The translations under genes were made by a program, and so were the position numbers. The notes beneath the pieces are model-generated. The model saw only the letters and a list, made by a program, of their open reading frames with translations. It made no database searches and was not told the origin of the DNA. From Methanococcoides sp. (GTDB lineage: Archaea; Halobacteriota; Methanosarcinia; Methanosarcinales; Methanosarcinaceae), in contig JAIORJ010000109.1 of NCBI GenBank assembly GCA_021108185.1, forward strand, positions 1-64,000: a DNA stretch of 64,000 nt, read 5' to 3'. Numbering within the stretch: position 1 is the first letter of the stretch; every line of letters starts with the position of its first letter. Positions 27,378 through 36,930 of this stretch are shown one piece after another.

Positions 27378-28406
27378 TTAAGCTCGTTCTTCGCTATTTT
27401 CCAAAACATCAAATAATGGGATGTTCATTCCGGGGTCCCATTTCTCAATGAATGTAAGCACATGGTATTTCATAAATACCCGTAAAGGCACTGCTCCCAT
27501 CATCGAGACCAGCATTAACAGTATGATCTCTATAAAAACGATAGGTGCAATAATTATCCATGCTGTTTCCCCTAGCATCATCGAAAGAACGAAATAGATA
27601 ACTGCATCGATGATAAGAAATAGCAAGATCGGTATCAATATCAATAAAAAAACAAGAATTATGACAGCTATACTACCGAATGCCCACAGGAACATCCTTC
27701 CGATCCAGTATGCAAACATTTGTTTCCAATCGCGCCTGAAATTTGCGATAACTCTTTCCAGAGATTCAATAAATCCTGTGGAACTGTACATTGCAACAGG
27801 GATACAAAGAACGATGAACGAATTAATTATACTGCTTATTATGGAGAGAATTATTACTACCGCAATGAGGCTGGGGCTGGAAGTTATCAAAAGGGGTAGT
27901 AGGTTTGTTGAAGGATAATGTAAGATCTGCATTATGATGGGCAAAGCCGTCATCAGAAATATTCCCAGGTATACACTTCTCAGTGCCAGCCTTAATATGA
28001 ATAGGTTCAGTCCCATGCGTAGGAACTTAGCTGAATATTCCCGGAATCGAACGTCATTCTTTGTGACGGATTCCACAAGAACGAGGTCCATAACTGAAGC
28101 AAAATATCCAAAGAGCAATACCAATACTAAAATTATTATGAATGCTGCGATCACCCATGACAGATCTGGCATCGACATCTGATCTATAAATGAGTTCAAT
28201 GTAGGGATTTCAGAAAAAGAAGATGAGGGTGTATCTTGGAAATCTAAATTTGAAGAAGGTCCGTTGTAACCTTGCCCTCCTCCTCCACTTGCCAGAGCTA
28301 TAATAATGGCAAGTTTTATCCATTTCCAGATATCAAATGGCTCAAGTAGTGCGACCCGTGTTCTTTTAAAAGCCACGTCGACCGCATCTACTACAAACCA
28401 GCTCAT
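27378..28406 (-). CDS. Multispanning membrane protein (DUF7544-like)
   Basis: The 342-residue protein begins WFVVDAVDVAFKRTRVALLE, continues with a short soluble loop (about 45-70), then at least six strongly hydrophobic segments. The pattern matches a family of archaeal/bacterial membrane proteins of unknown function with an N-terminal interfacial helix. It lies 43 bp downstream of the helicase gene on the same strand and may be cotranscribed. Confidence 0.7.
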   Translation of the reverse strand: MSWFVVDAVDVAFKRTRVALLEPFDIWKWIKLAIIIALASGGGGQGYNGPSSNLDFQDTPSSSFSEIPTLNSFIDQMSMPDLSWVIAAFIIILVLVLLFGYFASVMDLVLVESVTKNDVRFREYSAKFLRMGLNLFILRLALRSVYLGIFLMTALPIIMQILHYPSTNLLPLLITSSPSLIAVVIILSIISSIINSFIVLCIPVAMYSSTGFIESLERVIANFRRDWKQMFAYWIGRMFLWAFGSIAVIILVFLLILIPILLFLIIDAVIYFVLSMMLGETAWIIIAPIVFIEIILLMLVSMMGAVPLRVFMKYHVLTFIEKWDPGMNIPLFDVLENSEERA

Positions 28407-28449
28407 GCAAATAAATACTCTACGGTGTTATAAAAAATAACCGGTTAGG

Positions 28450-30045
28450 TTATTCTCTCTTCTTTTGAACGCCTGTCCTTTTCTTAAAACCGGTGCGTGC
28501 TTTGTCTCCGCTGCCGCCGCCGCTACCACGGTCACCACTTCTGCCACCGCTGCTGCCGCCACTGCCACCGCTGCTACGATCACCATAGCCGCCACCGCTA
28601 CCACGGTCGCCACTTCTGCCGCCGCTGCTACCGCCACTGCTACCGCCACTGCTACGACCTCCGCTGCTGCCGCCGCTGCCACCGCTGCTGCGACCACCAT
28701 AGCCGCCGCCACTGCTGCCGCCACTTCTGCCACCGCTGCTGCCACCGCTGCTGCCACCACTTCTGCCACCGCTGCCGCCACTGCTACGTCGGTCACCGCC
28801 GCTACTGCCACTGCTACGGCCTCCGCCGCCATAGCCGCCACTGCTACGACCGCCACCTCTTCCGCGGTCTTCTCTTCTGCCTCGGGTCTCGCGATGGTCC
28901 CTTGGGCCCTTGTCATCATCTTTTATGAGTACCCTTTCGAATTCCGGTAAGTCTTCCCGCTCGATCTTGAAATTGCGGTGCATTTTAGAGAGCCTTGTAA
29001 AGCCGCCCTTATCCACATCTGCGACCACATTGATGACCTTTCCTTCTTTTCCAGCCCTTGCTGTTCTTCCTATCCTGTGAACATATTCACTGGGGTCATC
29101 TGGAATGTCGAAATTGTACACATGGGATACATGAGGAATATCCAGTCCTCTGGCAGCGACATCGGTGCACACCATTACATGTGCATTGCTGGAGTGGAAC
29201 TTGCTCAGTGTGCCCTTTCTCTTTGCCTGTGTATGTCCGCCATGGATGGCTATTGCATCAATGTCGTTCTTTCTCAGGTTCTTCTGTACGAAATCAACAT
29301 TGCTTCTCGTATTACAGAAAACCATTACAAGTCCTGATTTTTCACTCTTCAGGAGATGTACAAGAAGTGAGAACTTCATCTTCTTAGGAACGTCAACATA
29401 TACCTGTTTCAGTTTATCTGAATCCACGTATGCCTTCGCAAATACCTTTGAAGGGTTATTCATGTATTTGCTTGATAGATACTGGATGTCTTTGGAAACA
29501 GTTGCTGAGAAGAGCATTGTCTGCCTGTCAGTAGGACACTCATCGATGATCATTTCAACATCATCAATGAATCCCATGTCAAGCATTCTGTCTGCTTCAT
29601 CAAGGACCAGCATTTCAACATCACCGAGGTAGATAGTTCCTCTTTCGATATGGTCTAATAATCTTCCTGGGGTTGCAACAACAACATCTGCTCTTTCCAG
29701 CTGGCGTATCTGTGGATTGATAGCTACACCGCCGTATATTGGTGCTACTCTCAATTGTTTATGTCTGGAAAATTCCTTCAATGAGTTCTGAACCTGCTCA
29801 GCCAACTCTCTTGTTGGTGTAAGGACCAGTGCTCTGATTCCATTTCCCTTTTCTATCTTCTGGATGATTCCACAACCAAAAGCGAGCGTCTTACCTGATC
29901 CGGTAGCAGCTCCACCTATTATGTCTTTTCCTTCAAGGATTAGAGGGATGGCCATTTCCTGAATTTCTGTAGGGGCCTCAAATTTCTTCTCCTCTATCGA
30001 TCTTAAGATCGCATCCTCGATACCTAATTTTTTGAATGATTCCAT
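28450..30045 (-). CDS. deaD: DEAD-box RNA helicase with long Gly/Ser/Arg-rich tail
   Basis: Residues 1-375 are a complete helicase core: ATGSGKT (46-53), PTRELA, DEAD (149-152), SAT (180-182) and HRIGRTAR (323-330). From about 380 to 531 the protein is a low-complexity SGG/RGG-type tail with repeated SGGSSGGRSGDRGSGGG-like units, expected to bind RNA non-specifically and promote annealing or condensates. A cold-induced helicase with a Gly/Arg-rich tail and a long leader is known from Methanococcoides burtonii; this gene fits that description, including the leader at 30046-30173. A role in RNA unfolding at low temperature is likely by analogy. Confidence 0.93.
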   Translation of the reverse strand: MESFKKLGIEDAILRSIEEKKFEAPTEIQEMAIPLILEGKDIIGGAATGSGKTLAFGCGIIQKIEKGNGIRALVLTPTRELAEQVQNSLKEFSRHKQLRVAPIYGGVAINPQIRQLERADVVVATPGRLLDHIERGTIYLGDVEMLVLDEADRMLDMGFIDDVEMIIDECPTDRQTMLFSATVSKDIQYLSSKYMNNPSKVFAKAYVDSDKLKQVYVDVPKKMKFSLLVHLLKSEKSGLVMVFCNTRSNVDFVQKNLRKNDIDAIAIHGGHTQAKRKGTLSKFHSSNAHVMVCTDVAARGLDIPHVSHVYNFDIPDDPSEYVHRIGRTARAGKEGKVINVVADVDKGGFTRLSKMHRNFKIEREDLPEFERVLIKDDDKGPRDHRETRGRREDRGRGGGRSSGGYGGGGRSSGSSGGDRRSSGGSGGRSGGSSGGSSGGRSGGSSGGGYGGRSSGGSGGSSGGRSSGGSSGGSSGGRSGDRGSGGGYGDRSSGGSGGSSGGRSGDRGSGGGSGDKARTGFKKRTGVQKKRE

Positions 30046-30205
30046 GATGATTACCTGTTAATTAACGCTTAAAAAAAGACGGAATGCCTTTATTTTACTA
30101 TTTCCCATCACAAACCATTTCAAAAAATTATTGGGATGTTGACAATGATGGGCTATATTCTGACGTTTTTAAGTAGACTTCTCATACATCTTTCTACTTA
30201 TAAAC
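30046..30205 (-). promoter_or_regulatory. Promoter and long leader of the helicase gene
   Basis: A minus-strand TTTATAAG box at about 30197-30205 predicts a start near 30173 and an untranslated leader of about 125 bases, much longer than most leaders here. A T-rich/A-rich inverted stretch lies near 30063-30090. Long leaders are typical of cold-regulated helicase genes. Confidence 0.5.
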
Positions 30206-30320
30206 ATTGTCCTAAAATTCGAATATTCTGATCATTAATACGAAGATTATCCCGGAATCCTATAAATGAATTTATTACCCTCTTATCTTCATGCCCAACT
30301 TGGCCCATTCCGCTATGCAT

Positions 30321-30632
30321 CTAAACAAAAAACCTGATCAAGGCCAGTGTTTCTTCTAATGTTATATTGCTTGTATACCGGTCCTGTTCTTCATTGAGTT
30401 CACTAAAAACATTAGTCTGGACCATATAAGGAAAGCCGATGGACGTATTGAGGGATGCTCTATGTTCCTGGCTCATGTTTGCAAGTGAAATACTTTTTAT
30501 TATGCTGCTTGACCCAATATGCGATCTCTCCTTAATACTTTCTCCATCTAATTTTCTTTGCAAAATTGTTGATCTGTATGTGCCAAGTTTTATCAACTCC
30601 TTTACAAGATATAGAGCACCAAAATTGAGCAC
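30321..30632 (-). CDS. Doubtful small ORF ending in TAG, open again beyond it
   Basis: A 103-codon frame with GTG start ends at TAG 30321-30323. After the TAG the frame stays open for 40 more codons to TAA at 30198-30200. The sequence is not low complexity (KELIKLGTYRSTILQRKLDG), but I recognise no family and see no ribosome site, and the start lies only 2 bp from the opposing radical SAM start, leaving no room for promoters. It could be a real gene, a Pyl-containing one, or a chance frame in a 590-bp gap. Confidence 0.25.
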   Translation of the reverse strand: MLNFGALYLVKELIKLGTYRSTILQRKLDGESIKERSHIGSSSIIKSISLANMSQEHRASLNTSIGFPYMVQTNVFSELNEEQDRYTSNITLEETLALIRFFV

Positions 30633-30634
30633 TG

Positions 30635-31615
30635 ATGATCATGTCCAAGTTTTCACCAACTATAGCTGCACGTGCTGTCTGGCAGATGAGGGTTCGCAAA
30701 CGACCTTTTGTTCTTTCGCATGCAATCAATTCCAGATGCAACATGAGTTGTAAATTCTGTGAGTATTGGAAAACTCCCGGGCAAGAGATGAGCCTTGATT
30801 CGATATTCAAAATGCTTGAGGATGCCCGGTCGTTTGGTATCGGTGTCTATAATGCATGGACTGTAGAACCTCTTCTTCGCGATGACCTTCCTCAGATACT
30901 CAGGTTTGCCAAAGAGCTTGGCATGATCACCTCTCTTATTACTAACGGCAAACTTCTCGAGAAAAGGATAGACGATCTTAAAGACCTTGATTATCTCTCG
31001 GTATCCGTGGATGGCACCAAAAGTTACAAAGAGATCAGAGGGGTCGATCTTGATGTTCTCCTTAACACTATAATGAATGTGAAGGATAAACTTAAGAATC
31101 CGCTTCTTATGAACTGTGTAATAAGCGGGAAGAATCTCGATGATATTGAAGAGCTTGTACAACTTGCACAGGACATTGGGGTAAAGATATCCTTTGAGCC
31201 GATGTATGAGTTCAAAGGGATCGATGATGATGTCTGGTCATCGATGGGTATTCGTGACATGGATAAATATCGGCGCACTATCGATCGTGTCATCGATATG
31301 AAAAGACAGGGCTATCCAATAATCAATTCCATAAGTTATCTTTCAATGATAAAGGACCTCAAAAAAGGATTCAATTGTCATGTCAATAATTTCATTCTTG
31401 ATGTGACCCTCGATGGTTCCATTGAGAATTGTCGGGTCCACAGGGAACCTCTGGGAAATATCAATGAAGGAATTGCAAATGTTTGGAAACGTTCACGTTC
31501 ACAGCAGCACGAAGTGACCAAAAATTGTGAGGGATGTTTCTTCTTCGGTTATGTTGAGAACAGTATGATGTATGACATGAACCTTGAGGTAATGCGTCAC
31601 TATGAATGGATGTAA
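30635..31615 (+). CDS. Radical SAM protein
   Basis: The 326-residue enzyme has the 4Fe-4S/SAM motif CxxxCxxC as C35-NMS-C39-KF-C42 (SRCNMSCKFCEYW), followed by radical SAM barrel elements (LITNGKLL, VSVDGTKSYKEIRG). A C-terminal Cys set (NCRVHRE near 267, CEGCFFFGY near 299-307) suggests a second cluster of SPASM/twitch type. ATG 30635 or 30641 are possible starts. It is monocistronic. The substrate is unknown; lipid or peptide modification are both possible. Confidence 0.85.
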   Translation: MIMSKFSPTIAARAVWQMRVRKRPFVLSHAINSRCNMSCKFCEYWKTPGQEMSLDSIFKMLEDARSFGIGVYNAWTVEPLLRDDLPQILRFAKELGMITSLITNGKLLEKRIDDLKDLDYLSVSVDGTKSYKEIRGVDLDVLLNTIMNVKDKLKNPLLMNCVISGKNLDDIEELVQLAQDIGVKISFEPMYEFKGIDDDVWSSMGIRDMDKYRRTIDRVIDMKRQGYPIINSISYLSMIKDLKKGFNCHVNNFILDVTLDGSIENCRVHREPLGNINEGIANVWKRSRSQQHEVTKNCEGCFFFGYVENSMMYDMNLEVMRHYEWM

Positions 31616-31795
31616 ATGTCCTTTCAGTGACCGTATCTGCCATATTTGACAAAGTAATCTCTTCTTCTTTTAGAAAGGACTTATATATTAAATAAGGTAT
31701 GTTCCTTGTGCCCTGTATGGGGTATTAAAAATATATTAATGGTTCAAGGTACTGCATTCATGCGGGCTTAAATTTAATTATCAGAGGTTTCAATT

Positions 31796-33712
31796 ATGGA
31801 TGGATATCAATTGTTTATGGCAATGCTTTCAGTTTACATATGTGGACTCATAGGCATTGGTTGGTACTTTACAAAAAGGCAGAAAACAGTAACTGATTTC
31901 TGGCTGGCAGGACGTAAGATCGGCACAATAGGAATAGGATTTTCCTCTGCCGCTTCATGGCTGACCGCTGGTGGAATATTAGCAGTTATTGGTTTCTTCA
32001 TGCTACTTGGAATGGGCTCCATTTGGGGTTTTGTAGCTCCTAACATTCTGGCATTGCTTATAATCGCCATTTTTGTCAAGAAGTTCAAGAATCTACCTTC
32101 TATCACACAGGCAGAACTTCTTGAACAGAGGTACAGTTCTGCAATACGTGCTCCTGTGGGTATTATTATCACTATCGTAATGATCCTTTTTGCAGTTGCC
32201 GATATCAAAGGATTCGCTCTTGTGTTGCAGATATTCTATGGTCTGGACCCGATATATGCGGCACTCATCGTTGCTCTTGCCGTTTCCGCTTATGTGACCC
32301 TCGGTGGTCTCAGTGCGGTAGTATGGACCGATGTTGTGCAGTTCGTTTTCCTTTCCATCTTCGCTCTTGCAATGGCGTTCCTGGCGATCGGGACAGCAAC
32401 TTCCGGTTCAGCGGATATCTCTTCCGCATCAGACCTGATCTCAACTGTGCCCACTGACTGGTGGAATCCGTTCATCATAGGCATTCCGATGGTACTTATC
32501 TTCGTTTTCGCTATCATCCCTGGATGGATAACAGAACAGGACCCATGGCAGAAAGTATGGGCAGCTAAAGACTCTACCTCTGCAAGGAATGGTCTTGTAC
32601 TTGGTTCTTTCCTTGTAACAGTAGTATTCACCGCATGTGCGTTCATTGCTATTGGACTGAACTCACTGTATCCTGAGATATCTGCGATGGGTTTCCCTAT
32701 GGGAATGGCACAGGCCGAACCTGCACTTCTGACATTCATTGTCGAAACATTCTCACCTACTGTGATCGGGCTTAGTGCAATTGGTCTTGCAGCAGCATCA
32801 ATGTCCTGTGCGGATACTTTTGCAACCTCAGGTGCATCATGTGTTTCACGTGATATCTACCAGAGATTTATCAAACCGGATGCTACAATGAAGCAGATGC
32901 TCACCATTAACAGACTGAGCGTTCTTTTCATCGTTGCAGCAGCAACAGTTTCCTCGTTCTTCATAAACAGTATCATCGATGCAATTCACATTGCAACGTT
33001 CATCGCAAGTGCATCCTACTTCTTCCCTCTCATGGGTGGACTTTACTGGAAGCGTGCGACAAAAGAAGGTGCATTAGCAGGGCTTGTTATCGGTGCTGTG
33101 GCACAGATATCATTTACTGTGTATGACCTTTTAATGACCGCACCTATGGCACCCCCATATCTTGAGACAGTACATCCAATTCTCATGAGTCATGGTGTGA
33201 TCGTAGGAATGGGATTGAGTGGACTTGCTTTCTTCGGCGTATCCCTTCTGACAAAGCCATCGAGTGTCATCAATCTTGCTCCGTTCTTTAAGGATGCAGC
33301 AGAAGAATTGGCAAGCCACGATGCACAGAAGGTCGATGATCAATCCTCGGAATATAAGAATTTCCTCAAGACTCTCGATGAACAGATCACCGGGGAACGT
33401 GCACACCTGCATTTGAGGCTTGAAGCTTCAGCCACAGTGAACTGGAGCAAGTTCGTCGGACAGCTAAAACAGGCTTATCCTGTATGGGTAACTCCTACCG
33501 GACTTGATTCTGTCTACAGGCTCATCCAAGCTGACATGCTTGCCTGTGTTTCTATCACACGTGGTGAGAATGAAAAGGAGATCTGGTTCGCATCAGAACC
33601 ACCAGTCGATTCTGTTGAAATGCAGAAGAAAGAGGTCTTTATTGCATTCAAAGAAGTATCAAAAGCTCTCGAAGATGTTGGTATTCTCCTGAGCATACCG
33701 AACGAAGACTAA
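31796..33712 (+). CDS. Sodium/solute symporter (SSS family) with C-terminal soluble domain
   Basis: The 638-residue transporter has about 13 membrane helices over residues 1-495 with the SSS signatures (TDFWLAGRKIGTIGIGFSSA; GWITEQDPWQKVWAAKD; SCADTFATSGASCVSRDIYQ). The last 140 residues are soluble and charged, without a recognised domain; similar tails regulate some transporters. The promoter has TTATATATTAAA at about 31680-31692 and a leader of about 80 bases with GAGGT before ATG 31796. The solute, perhaps an osmolyte or carboxylate, cannot be told. Confidence 0.88.
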   Translation: MDGYQLFMAMLSVYICGLIGIGWYFTKRQKTVTDFWLAGRKIGTIGIGFSSAASWLTAGGILAVIGFFMLLGMGSIWGFVAPNILALLIIAIFVKKFKNLPSITQAELLEQRYSSAIRAPVGIIITIVMILFAVADIKGFALVLQIFYGLDPIYAALIVALAVSAYVTLGGLSAVVWTDVVQFVFLSIFALAMAFLAIGTATSGSADISSASDLISTVPTDWWNPFIIGIPMVLIFVFAIIPGWITEQDPWQKVWAAKDSTSARNGLVLGSFLVTVVFTACAFIAIGLNSLYPEISAMGFPMGMAQAEPALLTFIVETFSPTVIGLSAIGLAAASMSCADTFATSGASCVSRDIYQRFIKPDATMKQMLTINRLSVLFIVAAATVSSFFINSIIDAIHIATFIASASYFFPLMGGLYWKRATKEGALAGLVIGAVAQISFTVYDLLMTAPMAPPYLETVHPILMSHGVIVGMGLSGLAFFGVSLLTKPSSVINLAPFFKDAAEELASHDAQKVDDQSSEYKNFLKTLDEQITGERAHLHLRLEASATVNWSKFVGQLKQAYPVWVTPTGLDSVYRLIQADMLACVSITRGENEKEIWFASEPPVDSVEMQKKEVFIAFKEVSKALEDVGILLSIPNED

Positions 33713-33726
33713 GTATATTTAGGTCA

Positions 33727-33756
33727 CACTCCCTTTCTGGGAGTGCCTCTTTTTTT
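33727..33756 (+). terminator. Terminator of the symporter gene
   Basis: CACTCCC and GGGAGTG pair around TTTCT, followed by a T-run at 33749-33756. Confidence 0.75.
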
Positions 33757-33816
33757 CAACAACCTTTTTTAGTAATGGTGTCCATTATTTTTTGAACAAC
33801 TTTTGCGATGTGTATC

Positions 33817-34755
33817 ATGAAAAGATTAGCAATAACATTGGTATTGGTCTTTATTCTTGCAATAATGTCATCAGGTTGCATCAATGAGCTTGCTCCTGTG
33901 ACTGATAATAGTAATGCAACGGTGGAAGCTTCTGATTATGAACTGGAGGTCTTTCATAGTCCTTCCGATAAAAGTGAAGATCTGAATACGACCACTTTTT
34001 ACCTTTCAAGGGACGGAATTACGAACGTTGTTTATATGGTGGCAGAAACCTCGGTGATAGAAATCGTTCCAATGGAGGATGTTTTCAATACTGGAGGCGA
34101 TATTCTTTCCAACGTTGTGATCCTTGCGGACAGGTCCGAAAATGTTTCTGCTTCAGCCGAGACCTTTGAGATGTTTGCATCATCTTCTCCGAAGGACCTT
34201 CCTGTTTTCAACTATACTCTTGAGGATGATGTAATTCGGGGACAGAAACACTTTGTCATGGAATTTGATGAGAACATTACCGGGATCGTTGCTTTTGCTC
34301 TCAATAACCCCAAGGGGCAGGATTTCATGTATGTTCCCACTCATGATTCGACGGTAAGATTTGTGCTACCCAAAGGTTACACTACCGGCAATCCCTTCGT
34401 TGGAAAGGTAATTCCCGGCACAGATGATCGATACATCGATGAACAAGGTCGTGAAGTTCTGGTCTGGTATGACCTTCATGCAAAGTCCGGTACTTTTACA
34501 AATATGGCAAGGGAATATCTTAAGGTCGAGATATCTGAAGAAGACCTGCCCTACAGGACCGTGATGATAAAGTTCTATTCGGAATCTGCGCCAAGGTTGC
34601 TTTTGATAGGTACGAGCATCCTATTCGGTGGGGTGTTGCTGGTACTTGGAAATTACCTCTCCGCAAGAAGGAAACTCCGTAAGGAAAGGAAATCCATTGA
34701 AGATGCTTTCATTGAGAAGAAGGCAGGGGATGGGAAGGGCGGAAATAAAAAGTAA
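33817..34755 (+). CDS. Membrane-anchored lipoprotein (DUF5803-like)
   Basis: The protein begins with a lipoprotein signal peptide (KRLAITLVLVFILAIMSSGC, lipobox Cys near residue 22). An extracellular beta-rich domain of about 220 residues follows, then one C-terminal membrane helix (LLLIGTSILFGGVLLVLGNYL) and a basic tail. This layout matches an archaeal surface family I recall as DUF5803. ATG 33808 is an alternative start. GGTGTCCATTA lies in its promoter, as in the FilR1-type gene. Function unknown. Confidence 0.7.
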   Translation: MKRLAITLVLVFILAIMSSGCINELAPVTDNSNATVEASDYELEVFHSPSDKSEDLNTTTFYLSRDGITNVVYMVAETSVIEIVPMEDVFNTGGDILSNVVILADRSENVSASAETFEMFASSSPKDLPVFNYTLEDDVIRGQKHFVMEFDENITGIVAFALNNPKGQDFMYVPTHDSTVRFVLPKGYTTGNPFVGKVIPGTDDRYIDEQGREVLVWYDLHAKSGTFTNMAREYLKVEISEEDLPYRTVMIKFYSESAPRLLLIGTSILFGGVLLVLGNYLSARRKLRKERKSIEDAFIEKKAGDGKGGNKK

Positions 34756-34758
34756 TGA

Positions 34759-35505
34759 TCAAAGGATAAGTTCCATTCCGTCATATCCCAGTGGATATGT
34801 TTTAACGGCTTCATCGTGAGGTTTGAAGTAATGGCTTAAATGGGTCATTACAACCTTTTTTGCGTTGATCCTTTCAGCCATTCCCCTGGCTTCCTTTGCA
34901 TCCATGTGTTTCTTTACATGGAATCCTACGTCATGGGGTATGATGGCATCCACTATGAAAATATCAGGGTTCTGTATAAGTTCAATGCTTTTTTCAGGGA
35001 TGTTCTCATCAGTATCCCCGCTGATGACCACTTTTTTGTCACCTTCACATATCATCACGCCCACCGCTTTCTTTGCAGGTGGGTGGTTAACCTCGAAAAG
35101 TGTGAACTCCATTCCTATCAGTTCAAAGGACGTATTCAGCGGTATGTCATGCCGTTTTGGTCTGAGAAATGAGACATAATCAAGAATATAGTCCAGCGTT
35201 TCTGTTACTCCATATACATCCACATTGTACTGGACACGATGGAATTCTCCGAATCCGGTATAATGGTCATAGTGACCATGTGTCCATATGACGCCATCGA
35301 CATGCTTGAGCCCTTTTCGCAACATCTGCTCCCGCATGTCCGGGCTGGTGTCGATCAGGACTTTACCTTCATCTGATTCCACGAGTATGGAAAACCGCAG
35401 ACGGTTGCTCTTGGTTCCCTTTATTGCATCGATACATGCGGGACAATCACAACCTATGACAGGTGTTCCGGGAGCATCTCCTGTGCCCAGAAGTGTTATC
35501 TTCAT
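34759..35505 (-). CDS. MBL-fold metallohydrolase, PhnP-like
   Basis: The 248-residue protein has the metal-binding HxHxDH (THGHYDH near residue 76-82), GDTDEN and THLSHYF motifs of metallo-beta-lactamase phosphodiesterases. The N-terminal CDCPAC pair is typical of PhnP, which opens cyclic ribose phosphates. The reaction here is unproven. It follows the AAA ATPase gene on the same strand by 6 bp, so the two are probably cotranscribed, and it is convergent with the lipoprotein gene. Confidence 0.85.
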   Translation of the reverse strand: MKITLLGTGDAPGTPVIGCDCPACIDAIKGTKSNRLRFSILVESDEGKVLIDTSPDMREQMLRKGLKHVDGVIWTHGHYDHYTGFGEFHRVQYNVDVYGVTETLDYILDYVSFLRPKRHDIPLNTSFELIGMEFTLFEVNHPPAKKAVGVMICEGDKKVVISGDTDENIPEKSIELIQNPDIFIVDAIIPHDVGFHVKKHMDAKEARGMAERINAKKVVMTHLSHYFKPHDEAVKTYPLGYDGMELIL

Positions 35506-35511
35506 GAAATA

Positions 35512-36801
35512 TCAGACGCCTCCCTCATTTACCACGTATTCATCGGACTTGATGTTGGCACGTTTGTTGAACTTGAGGACAGCATTGAACAGATCATCCT
35601 GCGTGATGACCGTTCTCTCTCCCACAAGAGCATTGAGTACACTTTCCCTAATGACCATTCTCAGGTCAGAACCGGAGTACCCTTCTGTGAGTGGTGCTAT
35701 CTCAGCATTGTCGAAGTCCCCTTCTATGTCCTTGGTCACGATATCCAGGATAGCTTTTCTCATATTCTCGTTTGGTAATGGGAAGTTCATTATCTCATCG
35801 AATCTTCTCCATGCCGCAGAATCCAGCATTCTGGGGTGGTTGGTCGCTGCCATCAGGAGGACTCCGTCATTGGTCAGACTGATGCTATCTATGGCCTTAA
35901 GAAGGGTGTTGACAGCTCTCTTCAATGCCGCATGTTCATCGGATGCCCTTGTCTTTGCAACGAAATCGAACTCGTCGATGAAAAGTATGCATGGGCTCAA
36001 TCGCTTTGCAAGTGCAAACACTCTATCGATGTTCTTTGCGGTCTCGCCAAGGTATTGATCGGTTATCATGGACAGCCTCACCTCGACAAAAGGTATTGAA
36101 AGGCGTTCGGACATTGCTTTTGCCACGGATGTCTTTCCAGTGCCTGGTGGACCTACCATCAGGATCTTTCCGATGTCATACAATCCTATCTTTTTAAGAT
36201 GCTCGCGGTATTGTATGGCCTTGACTATCTTTTCGATCTCTTCCTTCTGATCTTCTGAAAGGACCATATATCTCATCGGCTGGGCAATATCCTCCGGGGC
36301 GATTATTTGCACCAGCTTAAGCATATCTTCCCCGCCTTCTTCTTCAGATATCTCGCTTATGAGGGATTCTATCCATTCCCTGTCAACTTCCTTTGGTCCG
36401 GTTGAAGCTAGTGCCTTTTTATAATTGGCAGTCTCGGAGCTCTTTTTCTCTTCGTAGTAATATGCCAGGGCCGGGTTCGCATCTATTCTTTCGCCTGCTG
36501 ACTCCTGTTTATGGAACCAGTCTGCTCCCACATCAAAGGAAGTGAACTTTATTCTTGATGTGAGTTCATCGATGCCGATAAAAGGCAATGACAGCACTCC
36601 TTTAAGCTCTTTGATGGCAAAAAGCCCCTCAATGTCCTTGCGGGTTACATTGATAGGCTTTGGCACTCCTTTGTGCGTGCGGCTCCAGTAGTTCTTCCTT
36701 ATGCTCTTCGGAAGATCATTCACATCCATTTCCGGATATTTGTTGTAGATCTCTGCTGTAAGTAGCAGTTCTATAATGTCAAGTGTGGTCGTATCGGACA
36801 T
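35512..36801 (-). CDS. AAA+ ATPase, single-domain, function unknown
   Basis: The 429-residue protein has an N-terminal helical region of about 185 residues with no recognised domain and a C-terminal AAA module: Walker A GPPGTGKT (about 223-230), Walker B ILFIDEFD, sensor ATNHP, and arginine-finger-like WRRFDE. It resembles the FtsH/proteasome-regulatory class but has no protease or N-terminal substrate domain of those families. Cotranscribed with the MBL hydrolase downstream. Confidence 0.85.
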   Translation of the reverse strand: MSDTTTLDIIELLLTAEIYNKYPEMDVNDLPKSIRKNYWSRTHKGVPKPINVTRKDIEGLFAIKELKGVLSLPFIGIDELTSRIKFTSFDVGADWFHKQESAGERIDANPALAYYYEEKKSSETANYKKALASTGPKEVDREWIESLISEISEEEGGEDMLKLVQIIAPEDIAQPMRYMVLSEDQKEEIEKIVKAIQYREHLKKIGLYDIGKILMVGPPGTGKTSVAKAMSERLSIPFVEVRLSMITDQYLGETAKNIDRVFALAKRLSPCILFIDEFDFVAKTRASDEHAALKRAVNTLLKAIDSISLTNDGVLLMAATNHPRMLDSAAWRRFDEIMNFPLPNENMRKAILDIVTKDIEGDFDNAEIAPLTEGYSGSDLRMVIRESVLNALVGERTVITQDDLFNAVLKFNKRANIKSDEYVVNEGGV

Positions 36802-36930
36802 ATTCTAACCTTGTAATTGTGAAAGGACTTTTGCATTCGCCCTGAGGGCAGTCCATTGAACTATAATATTATGTGGTTATTTTAGATATATCTTATGTGT
36901 TCGGAATGAAAAAGATGTATAAAATTCAAT

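Noticed and set aside
28465-28950. Ala/Thr-rich and Cys/His-rich long frames opposite the helicase tail
   Set aside because: They are shadows of the repetitive Gly/Ser/Arg codons on the other strand.
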